This document shows positions 56,056 through 64,000 of a DNA stretch of 64,000 nucleotides, in pieces; position 1 is the stretch's first letter; every line of letters begins with the position of its first letter. This DNA comes from Sansalvadorimonas sp965221135 (lineage in GTDB: Bacteria > Pseudomonadota > Gammaproteobacteria > Pseudomonadales > Endozoicomonadaceae). The stretch spans positions 1-64,000 of the forward strand of contig CBDCRZ010000036.1 in the NCBI GenBank assembly GCA_965221135.1. The letters are read 5' to 3'. Under the pieces are notes generated by a model. That model was given only the letters and a program-made list of their open reading frames with translations, was not told the origin of the DNA and did not search any database. A program made the translations under genes and the position numbers.

Positions 56056-57087
56056 CTAATACCCTTTACTTTTCAATGGAGCCCGTGTCATATGTGGAGC
56101 TACTGCATGTTTTATTCCCTCTTTCAACGCACAGACAAACTCATCAAAACAACCTGTATTACCAGCTAATTGTGCCTGAATTTTTTTCTGTTCTTTCCAG
56201 GCTTTTACTGCGGGCTTTAAAGTTTGAATTGTCAAAGCGTAACGTTCATAGGCTTCGGGGTTCGCTTGCCAGGAGGGTTGACTAAGCTTGGCGGCTTCCA
56301 GCGGCCCCCTATTGAACAAAACATGATGGTGACATTTTTTTAATGGATCAGCTCCGGCCTTAACCAGAATTCCCACTACCCCGGCATGACCATATTGGCT
56401 GGCCATAAAGAGAGGTGTCGTTCCATCATCCCTGGCTTGATTCAAATCAGCCTCGGCCTGAATTAGAATCTCTACGGCCTCGGCATGACCATTTTGGCTG
56501 GCGATAAAGAGAGGTGTAGCTCCATCATCATGCCCTTGATTCAAATCAGCTCCGGCCTTAACCAGAATCTGCACCACCTCGGCATGGCCATTTTTGCTGG
56601 CCATAAAGAGAGGTGTTACACCGCCCCTGGTTTGATTCAAATCAGCTCCAGCCTTAACCAGAATCTCCACTGCCTTTGCATGACCATTTTGGCTGGCCAT
56701 AAAGAGAGATGTCGATCCATCATTACGGGTTTGATTCAAATCAGCTCCGGCCTTAATAAGGAGTTTCACTCCATTGATATGACCGTCCTGAGATGCAATC
56801 CTAAGTCCTGAAACCTTTTCTCCCGCGTAACCGCTAATAAATTCATCGTTTGGCCTAAAGCCCTTCTGGCTAAGCCAATACTCCATAACATCAACACGCC
56901 CTTGCCGACAGGCTGCCAGAAACTGGTGTTCATCTGGGTAGTCTTGCACGAAAGCCTCCTCATCATTCGGTGTCGGCCTCCAGTCGGGCGCTTCCCACCA
57001 CTCTTCAGCCCGTGTAAACAGAACCACCGAAAGGCAGAGGAAAAATACTGCATAGGAAAACAGCTCTTGTGTACCGACTCTTTTCAT
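56056..57087 (-). CDS. Exported ankyrin-repeat protein
   Basis: The 343-residue protein looks intact. The signal peptide is MKR then FFLCLSVVLFTRA, with likely cleavage before EEWWEAP. A first part contains LAACRQGRVDVMEYWL. Five ankyrin repeats of about 33 residues follow (about 95-260), with motifs such as GTTPLFMASQYGHAGVV and KAGADLNQ, then a helical C-terminal region. Ankyrin repeats bind proteins and are frequent in effectors of symbionts and pathogens. It is convergent to the tail gene on its left and divergent from the one on its right, as expected of a phage cargo gene. Confidence 0.88.
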   Translation of the reverse strand: MKRVGTQELFSYAVFFLCLSVVLFTRAEEWWEAPDWRPTPNDEEAFVQDYPDEHQFLAACRQGRVDVMEYWLSQKGFRPNDEFISGYAGEKVSGLRIASQDGHINGVKLLIKAGADLNQTRNDGSTSLFMASQNGHAKAVEILVKAGADLNQTRGGVTPLFMASKNGHAEVVQILVKAGADLNQGHDDGATPLFIASQNGHAEAVEILIQAEADLNQARDDGTTPLFMASQYGHAGVVGILVKAGADPLKKCHHHVLFNRGPLEAAKLSQPSWQANPEAYERYALTIQTLKPAVKAWKEQKKIQAQLAGNTGCFDEFVCALKEGIKHAVAPHMTRAPLKSKGY

Positions 57088-57128
57088 AAAGCGAATCTCT
57101 CTTACACATACCCAAAAGGACTAACGGT

Positions 57129-59319
57129 ATGGCAATCAACAAGGAAAATATCAAGTTATTCGCATCCCAAAGGCTCACCGACGAGGACGACGGCGGAGGC
57201 CGGGCCACAGGGAATGTCGTGGCCGATGGGCAGGTCAATAACCTGTTCCGGGATATCAGCCGCATAGACCGAACGGTCGGTGATGTCTCCATGCGCAAAG
57301 TGTTTCTTGGGGAATCAGCTGGTGGGCCAGCGCAGCTTGCTGGCCATTCAGAGGGAGGAGCACCGGCTGCCGGAAATTGGTGAGGTGTACCGGCTCCTGA
57401 ATGAGGCGACAGGTGATGAGCAATATGTGCGCATCATCAGCGTGGAAGGCAGAATGGAAACTTTCACCTATGCCGTGTCGTCTGACTCCTATGTGGACTT
57501 TGAACGGCGGAGGCTGCAGCTTGGACTCTCCGCTCCCCTGAAGGTCACCTTTCCCGGTGGTGTTGCGACACCCGGCGGGACGATTGGCCAGAACGGCGAC
57601 ATCCCCTCCCGCATTCAAACGACACAGGTGGCTGACGCAGCCCGCTACTATGGCCTGCAATCGCTCAAGGTCGATGCGTCCCAGAATGACCTGACCTTTA
57701 AGGTGAACAGCGTGTATGGGGAGATGGTCCCCAGTGCCCGCTCGGAAACTCCGCTGATCAATCAGGACGGCACCTATACCGCTCGCGTGGTGCATCCGGT
57801 CTCACCCGGGAGCCGGAGTGTGTCCTTGTCGTTCGGTTTGATCAGTGGCAACCAGTCCCGCGCCTATCTGCAAACCGGCGCTGTGCCTCGCTCGGTGACA
57901 CTGGGCATTGCGGGCGGCGATTATACCGATGCTGGTGACGGGACATTCCAACACTCCAGCGGCACCCACTCGTTCGAGAAGATCATCATTGATTACGAGA
58001 GTGGGCAGATTGATGCCTTCAAGACCTCCGGCTCCTTTACCTCCGGTGCCTCGGCCAGCTATCGCCCCGGAGCAGTGGCGACCGGTGTCATGTACTCGGA
58101 AGAGTTGGAGATCACTAATCAGAATCGTGGTTTCTCCTATACCTTCGCTTTAACCGCTGATGGTGTGGCACCGGCTCCGGGCACGCTGATCATCAGCTAT
58201 CTGGCGCTGGGGAAATGGTATGACGTGACCGACCCCGGTAATGGCCAGCTTGCAGGGGCTGGCACAGGGACGGTGGATTACGCCACCGGTGCCGCGCAGG
58301 TCACTCTGGATGTCATGCCCGATCCGGACAGCTCCATGATCATCGCCTTCAAAGCCCAGACCGATGATGAGGTGACCATTCATGCCGGGACAGCCGTTCC
58401 CGGTCAGTTTGAGGTACGGCATATTACCGACAAACCCGGCATCAAGCCGGGCAGCGTGTCTATTGATTATCTGGTGGCTGGTGTCACCAAGACCATCACC
58501 GACAACGGTCAAGGTGTGCTTCAGGGTGATGGTACAGGGACGGTGTTTTATGGGGACGGTGTCTTGAGTATTGTCCCTGCGTCGATACCTGACGGTGGAA
58601 CAAGTCTTTCTCTGTCGTATCAGGAAGGGGCTGTTACCAACACCAGCCTCCCCGGCAGCCCGGATGGCGCAGGTTTGTTCACCGGCACCATTACCGGAGC
58701 ACCTCTGCTGCCGGGCAGTCTTTCATTGGAGTGGATTGTCTCTCGAAGTAATGCGGTGGGAGAAAGCACCAGCAGAACCCGTAAAGCCTATGACGATGGG
58801 AATGGGAATTGGGCAGGTCTGACAGGCACTGTCGATTATGCAACGGGCGCGTTCACCCTAAAGGTGACCGATGACTACACCTACACCACCTCCAAAATGA
58901 AAAGGAGCGGAGGACTTGGCGGATGTGATGTGGTGACCACTGTTCACCCTGCCACAGAGAACTTTAAGGGCGACCAGCTCATTGCTCGCGCCCAAAGCAA
59001 CAGCCTCAGTCATGTGCCTTATACCGAGACGGTGACTGCGCCTGACATGACAGTCGATCTGCTCCCCTTGGTGGAAGATGCCATTTTGCCGGGCAGTGTC
59101 GTGTTCCAGTGGGCAGGGGCCATCTACTTTGACCGTGGTGGTGTGCTGTATAAAAACGTCAGCAGCCAGACCAATGCGGGCACTGCTGTCGGTACTATTG
59201 ATTACACCGGCGGATTAGCCACCTTCGGGAGTTACCCTGATGGCGCGAATGGCAGCATTACTGTTGAGGCGATGGCGACTTCGCGTTCAGGCTTTCAAAC
59301 TAGTGCAGGAAAGCTCTAA
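57129..59319 (+). pseudogene. Phage tail/fibre-like protein, frameshifted and cut by IS630
   Basis: The start at 57129 (after AAAGGA) gives MAINKENIKLFASQRLTDED, an N-terminus I know from phage tail-region proteins. Near 57300 a deletion or frameshift joins it to the frame 57280-59319. That frame carries at least four related modules ending GTVDYATGA-type motifs (about 58267, 58531, 58829 and 59190), each probably a beta-rich unit. The 3' end is cut at 59301 by an IS630 copy, the final AGKL being IS-encoded. Confidence 0.7.
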
Positions 59320-60623
59320 TATACATACAGTTTGAGATATGTTCTGATCCGCGCTCCCTTTACTCCCTAATACCATTCAACAAGTAGTACGGATGCCGTC
59401 AAAACACACTCAGAAAATCAGCTTGTCCGATCAACAACGTGACGACCTTGAGCTCATAATTCGCAAACGCAAAAGTGCGCAATCACTGGTTCTCAGAGCC
59501 CAAATCATACTGACTGGTGCTGAAGGAAAAAGTCTGTCGGGAACATCCCGAGAGCTCGAATGCACCCGGGAAACGGTCACCCGCTGGCGCAAGCACTGGG
59601 TCGAGCGTTCTGATGAGCTATCCACTCAGGATCGACTGAAAGAAGCGCCAAGACCTGGAGCCCCCCCAAGTTTACCGCTGAGCAGATTTGTCAGATTGTT
59701 GCTATGTCTTGCGATAAACCGGAAGAGCATGGCTACCCCCTGAGCCACTGGTCGGAGAATTCGCTGGCAATGGCCGCTGCGGATAAAGGTATCGTTCCAT
59801 CCATCTCGCAGAGACAAGTGGGGCGTTTTTTAAAATCAGGCTGATATTCGTCCCGATAAAGTCAAAGGATGGGTAGACTCTCCCAGAGATGAAGCGTTTG
59901 AGATTCACTGTGCGGATGTCTGCGACACCTATCAGCAAGCCCTTGAAGGTGCCGAACAAAACATCCGAACAATCTCTTTCGATGAAAAGACCGGTATGCA
60001 GGCTCTGGAACCCCTGACAGAAGGGAAACCTGTCAAGCCGGGTTATATAGAAAAGCGCGAGTTTGAATACAAGCGCCATGGCACTCAGGCATTGCTGGCA
60101 GGCATGGACGTTGCCACAGGAGAAATCATACCTCTGGTAAGAGATACCAGAACAGAGGAAGACTTCGCCGACTTGTTAAACGACACGCTGGCCAGTGACC
60201 CTCACGCAGCAGGCTGGCACCTTGTCATGGACAGGCTCAACACGCATATGTCGGAAGCCGCTGCCAGGGCCGTCGCAAAGGTTTGAGGGCACAACGACTG
60301 AAGAGCTTGGTGTTAAAAGAAAATCGGGAATACTGAAGAACATGCAAAGTCGTGCAGAGTACCTGAGCTGCTCTTCCCACAAGATCGTTTTCCACTATAC
60401 ACCGAAGCATGCATCCTGGCTGAACCAGATTGAGATCTGGTTTTCCATTCTGGCAAGACGGTTCCTGAAGCGGAACAGCTTCACATCCACGAATGACCTA
60501 AAAACCAGGCTCCACGTTTTTGTTGAGTTCTTTAATAAGAAAATGGCCAAGCCTTTCAAGTGGACTTATAAGGCCCGGCCATTATAAGTATGAATTTGTG
60601 CGGGTATTAGCGCTTGGCTGCAC
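59303..60623 (+). mobile_element. IS630 family element, copy 2
   Basis: The 1321 bp element is flanked by TA at 59301-59302 and 60624-60625, with the same terminal repeats as copy 1 at 21530-22850 but in opposite orientation. It separates the tail gene from an LRAT-like gene. Confidence 0.85.
59393..60587 (+). pseudogene. IS630 transposase, copy 2, with extra frameshifts
   Basis: It has the same two-frame layout with a T6A4 switch (59826-59835) as copy 1. In addition the C8 run of copy 1 is C7 here (about 59671-59677), and an extra t occurs in gcaaaggtttgagg (about 60276-60290). These break both halves, so this copy should be dead unless they are sequencing errors. Confidence 0.8.
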
Positions 60624-60625
60624 TA

Positions 60626-61080
60626 GCCTGCTGCCAGGAGATACTGTCGCCGTCGTATATGACACATTTAACCATTACGCTATCGTGAGCGATCGCAAAA
60701 CTGATGGTATGCCAAACCTCATCGCTCTAAGCCAAAGGAGGGGGACAGTTCAGGAGGAAATTTGGCAGAGGGGAACGCAGGGCGCAACCGTACGTAAATC
60801 TCATATTGGAGGGGCACTACCTGCTCAAGAGGTTCTCGACAAAGCCAGGAGCTTGATCGGGAAACCCACCTACAAATTATTTACTAACAACTGCGAGCAC
60901 TTTGTAAGGTGGGCTCACGGCTTACCTGTTGAGAGTAAACAAGTTGCTGGCGGCGTAACTGGGGCTGCTCTTTTAGGTTTGGCAGGAAGCGAGCTGACTG
61001 GGGGCCATAAAGGCTGGACGCTAGGAATGGCTCTTTTAGGATGCTTTCTGGGGGTGGCTGCAGCAAACAAAGGAAGCTGA
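60626..61080 (+). CDS. LRAT/NC-domain-like protein, N-terminus replaced by IS630 end
   Basis: The frame reads LLPGDTVAVVYDTFNHYAIV, the typical opening of LRAT/HRASLS proteins with the first His, and later LFTNNCEHFVRWAHGL with the nucleophile Cys in NCEHF. Two C-terminal hydrophobic segments could anchor it in a membrane. In eukaryotes such thiol enzymes act on phospholipids as acyltransferases or phospholipases. The native start is lost, but the frame is open back into the IS to an ATG at 60520, so an IS-fused product of 186 residues is possible. A diverged relative lies at 12898-13332. Confidence 0.6.
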
Positions 61081-61138
61081 TGTTTAGGCATCACGGTAAG
61101 GCATGGAAGCAGAGGAAGGTTCCACCTCTGCTTTTTAT

Positions 61139-61663
61139 TCACTCAGGTTTCTCTTCCCATATAGCCAAAATTGAGTCGTCCATACTTTGTTGGTGCATAT
61201 CCAGCCACTCTGGAGGCTTGTCAGGGTATAGTTCAGTTTGGGTATCGATCTGCTCACTCATCGCGCTGTTTACATTAACAAGGAAAGAATCAAAATAGTC
61301 TTTCTTCATTATTTCCTGAAAAAAATCAGAAGCTTGTTCTTCAGAGAGAATCTCTTCTAGCTTTTTAAGCGCTTGAGGAGAATCGAAAGACTCCCCTCTG
61401 ACAATTAAAAAAGATAACCCATCATTGGCAAAAGGCTTTGTGATCCCTTCCTCTTCCAACCATTTTCGGTAGTGTCTGTCATATGTCCATATATCTGTAT
61501 AGATGCGGACAGTTACAGGTGGGCTTACTGACAACGTTTTTGCTAATAAAGCAAAAAACTCAGCCTTGGCAGCCAGAAACTGACTGCCTTTCCATAATAA
61601 GTGATGACACACCAGATCAAGCCGCCACCCTACAATTTCACTATTTATGGTGCTGAACTCCAC
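61139..61663 (-). CDS. Hypothetical protein downstream of hsdR
   Basis: This 174-residue acidic protein is one I do not recognise. It is mostly helical in appearance, with IYTDIWTYDRHYRKWLEEEG in the middle and a C-terminal PEWLDMHQQSMDDSILAIWE. It has no signal peptide or membrane segment. Its start overlaps the 3' end of hsdR by 19 bp on the same strand, suggesting co-transcription. It could be an immunity- or phage-related small protein, but nothing in the sequence decides this. Confidence 0.6.
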   Translation of the reverse strand: MEFSTINSEIVGWRLDLVCHHLLWKGSQFLAAKAEFFALLAKTLSVSPPVTVRIYTDIWTYDRHYRKWLEEEGITKPFANDGLSFLIVRGESFDSPQALKKLEEILSEEQASDFFQEIMKKDYFDSFLVNVNSAMSEQIDTQTELYPDKPPEWLDMHQQSMDDSILAIWEEKPE

Positions 61664-64000
61664 TGGTTAGAAAGCACCTCTGCCTGTTGCAAGCAGAGCT
61701 CAATCGCCTCTTTGGCTTCATCCGGTGGGTACTTCCATTTGCGTAAAGCCCGGCGGATCAAGTTGCGAAGCTTGGCTCTCACGCTGTCCCGAACCTGCCA
61801 ATCCACAGTCGTGCTTTTACGCAGCTGAGATGTTACGTATTTAGCCAGTTCCCGAAGGTTGTTATCTCCCATCTCCTTCACGGCAGATTCGTTCTGAATC
61901 AGTGCGCGATAGAAGGCAATTTCATCCGTGTTTAAACCAGATTTCTCCGCCAGTTCCGCATCGGCCGCCATATCCTTAGCCATCTTGATCAGCTCTTCAA
62001 TTACCTGAGCTGTCTCAATGGCGCGGTTATGGTATTTGCGCAGTGTTTCCATAATGCGGTCGGAGTATTTCTTCTCGGAGACCACATCGGTTTTCATACG
62101 GGCTTTAACTTCATCTCGCAGCAGTTTTTCCAGCAGCTCGACGGCCAGGTTCTTCTGGGGGAGGTTGGCGACATCCTCCATAAACTCGGGTGACAGCAGA
62201 CCAATATTTGGACGATCCAGTCCCACCATTTCGAAGATATCATCTACTCCTTCAGCGACAATGGCGTTGTCGATAATCTGCTTCAGGGCGGAGTGTTTTT
62301 CTTCGTCAGTACGTTTCTTATCAACATTGGTGTACTTGCTGATGGCAGACTTTACTGCTGCCAGAAAGGCGATTTCTTTTTTCAGAGGCTCGGCTTCATC
62401 CAGAGTGCTGCACAGGGTATAGGCTTTGCTGATTGCCGCCATCACATCCAGAAAACGCTTCTTGCCGTCCAGCTCACCAGACGCTCCGACTAACCCGAGA
62501 ATATGCCCCATGGCACCGGGCAATAGTTGCAGGGCATTGGTTTCAAATCGGCTGTAATCGAAGGCATGTCCATTAACCGTTGTAGCAAACATGCCCCGGG
62601 CAACATCCATTTTCTCCAGAAGAATAGCGAAGGCTTCGTGGGAGTCGTGGGTGGGCTGACCCTTGCCGTTGGAGTTGGTATAGGTTTTCAGAGCCTGCTT
62701 CAACTCGTTGGCAATGCCGATGTAGTCCACCACCAACCCGCCAGGTTTATCTTTAAATACCCGGTTAACCCGTGCGATAGCCTGCATCAGGTTGTGGCCC
62801 TTCATGGGCTTGTCGATATACATGGTGTGACAGTTGGGGGCATCAAAGCCGGTCAGCCACATATCCCGCACAATCACCAGCTGTAGCGGGTCATCCACGT
62901 CCTTAAAGCGTTTTTCAAACAGCTTCTTGGTTTCTTTGTTATAGATATGGGGCTGCAGCTTCTCTTTGTCGGAAGCTGAGCCGGTCATTACAACCTTGAT
63001 AGCGCCTTTCGCCGGGTCAGCGGCTGTGCCTAATGGAGCGCCATGCCAGTCGGGCTTTAACGCGACAATGGCATTGTACATATCCACACAGATCTCCCGG
63101 CTCATGGAGACAATCATCGCCTTGCCGGGCATGGTGCTGATGCGGCTTTCAAAGTGGCTGACCAGATCTTCCGCGATCTGTTCAATACGAGGCTGGGTGC
63201 CGACCAGTTTTTCCAGTGCTGCCCATTGAGATTTGGTCTGCTCCTGAACGGAGGTTTCCTCGTCTTCAATGACCTCATCCACTTCGTCATTTAAGGCTTC
63301 GATCTCTTCCTGACGAATATCCAGCTTGGCCAGGCGGGACTCGTAGTAGATGGGCACGGTCGCACCGTCGTCTACTGCATCCTGAATATCGTAGATGGAG
63401 ACATAATCCCCGAACACGCCCCGGGTATCTTTATCGGCAGAATCAATAGGTGTGCCGGTAAAGCCAATAAATGAGGCATGGGGCAGCGCATCGCGCATAT
63501 GTTTGGAATAACCAAAGGTATACTGGCCGGTTTTGGTGTTGAACTTGGCTTTGTCACCATATTGGCTGCGGTGGGCTTCATCACTCACCACCACAATATT
63601 GTGACGCTCGCTTAACCGTGGATGACTGGCTTCACTAGCCAGAAGGGCAAACTTCTGAACAGTAGTAAAAATAATCCCGCCAGACTGTCGTGAGGCCAGA
63701 ATCTCCCGCAGGTCATCTCGGTCAGCGGCTTGTATGGGTGTTTGTTTCAGCGTTTCGGCGGCCATGCCAAAGGTGTTAAATAGCTGGCCGTCCAGATCAT
63801 TCCGGTCTGTTACCACAACAATGGTGGGATTGTTCATGGCCGGTTGTGCCAGCAGCTTACCGGTATAGCAGACCATGGATATGGACTTACCAGAACCCTG
63901 GGTATGCCATACCACTCCAGCCTTACCGGAGCCGGGCACTACCTTATCGCCATAGTTAGCTCTGGGTTCTGCAACAGCGTTCAACTCATCCTGACGGGCA
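61645..64000 (-). CDS. hsdR: Type I restriction endonuclease subunit R (5' end beyond window)
   Basis: At least 779 residues are visible; the N-terminal nuclease domain lies outside the window. Helicase motifs: VVWHTQGSGKSISMV (Walker A, about 63880-63924), TDRNDLDGQ, VVSDEAHRSQYG (DEAH), IGFTGTPID, then the helicase C domain with IVRDMWLTGFDAP and MQAIARVNRV. The C-terminal helical region that docks to the methylase is complete. It is a different HsdR lineage from the broken gene at 13450-15948. It appears intact so far; hsdM and hsdS would be expected to the right. Confidence 0.92.
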   Translation of the reverse strand, partial: ARQDELNAVAEPRANYGDKVVPGSGKAGVVWHTQGSGKSISMVCYTGKLLAQPAMNNPTIVVVTDRNDLDGQLFNTFGMAAETLKQTPIQAADRDDLREILASRQSGGIIFTTVQKFALLASEASHPRLSERHNIVVVSDEAHRSQYGDKAKFNTKTGQYTFGYSKHMRDALPHASFIGFTGTPIDSADKDTRGVFGDYVSIYDIQDAVDDGATVPIYYESRLAKLDIRQEEIEALNDEVDEVIEDEETSVQEQTKSQWAALEKLVGTQPRIEQIAEDLVSHFESRISTMPGKAMIVSMSREICVDMYNAIVALKPDWHGAPLGTAADPAKGAIKVVMTGSASDKEKLQPHIYNKETKKLFEKRFKDVDDPLQLVIVRDMWLTGFDAPNCHTMYIDKPMKGHNLMQAIARVNRVFKDKPGGLVVDYIGIANELKQALKTYTNSNGKGQPTHDSHEAFAILLEKMDVARGMFATTVNGHAFDYSRFETNALQLLPGAMGHILGLVGASGELDGKKRFLDVMAAISKAYTLCSTLDEAEPLKKEIAFLAAVKSAISKYTNVDKKRTDEEKHSALKQIIDNAIVAEGVDDIFEMVGLDRPNIGLLSPEFMEDVANLPQKNLAVELLEKLLRDEVKARMKTDVVSEKKYSDRIMETLRKYHNRAIETAQVIEELIKMAKDMAADAELAEKSGLNTDEIAFYRALIQNESAVKEMGDNNLRELAKYVTSQLRKSTTVDWQVRDSVRAKLRNLIRRALRKWKYPPDEAKEAIELCLQQAEVLSNQWSSAP

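Overview
The window looks like an accessory, prophage-rich island of a host-associated gammaproteobacterium. An Endozoicomonas-like marine animal symbiont is my best guess. That rests on bacterial ribosome binding sites, phage terminase and tail genes, IS66, IS630 and IS1595 elements, a group II intron and type I restriction-modification genes lying beside eukaryote-like proteins (C2H2 zinc fingers, RING-H2, ankyrin, LRAT/NC acyltransferase-like). The species is inference; no rRNA or core gene is present.

The dominant feature is a tandem family of 13 minus-strand genes (A to M; 1-8323 and 23417-50265). Each encodes a predicted Sec signal peptide, a conserved domain of about 200 residues with four cysteines, an acidic/aromatic stretch, a basic patch, and then 8 to about 26 tandem TFIIIA-type C2H2 zinc fingers with an exact 30-residue (90 bp) period. 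Finger DNA is almost identical except in the codons for helix positions -1, 2, 3 and 6, the residues that read DNA bases in C2H2 proteins. Seven genes (C, F, G, H, I, J, K) are fully open. A is open to the window edge. B, E and M carry one frameshift each in the array, and D and L are decayed. Between genes lies a conserved module: a homopolymeric T/G tract at the ribosome binding site, a cluster of GTTGAC boxes, debris of two phage genes, and a 12 bp inverted repeat.

Layout: zinc-finger genes A-C (1-8323); phage genes X, DUF3489, a small ORF and terminase small subunit (8517-10275); IS66 interrupted by an IS630-like element (10296-12897); an LRAT fragment; a decayed hsdR-hsdM-rhuM/fic-hsdS operon (13450-20056); an IS1595 remnant; a RING-H2 fragment cut by an IS630 copy (21361-22852); zinc-finger genes D-M (23417-50265); a second colinear copy of the phage genes, now continuing into terminase large subunit, which is cut by a group II intron (50459-55684); tail genes with an ankyrin effector-like gene between them (55685-59319); a second IS630 copy; an LRAT-like gene; a hypothetical gene; and the 3' part of another type I hsdR (61645 to the edge).

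The phage block flanks the zinc-finger clusters in the same orientation about 42 kb apart, so the zinc-finger genes appear to be cargo of a prophage family that amplified by unequal recombination. The working hypothesis is a bacterial, TAL-effector-like repertoire of exported, modular, rapidly diversifying DNA-binding proteins. Export and nuclear targeting are not shown by sequence alone.
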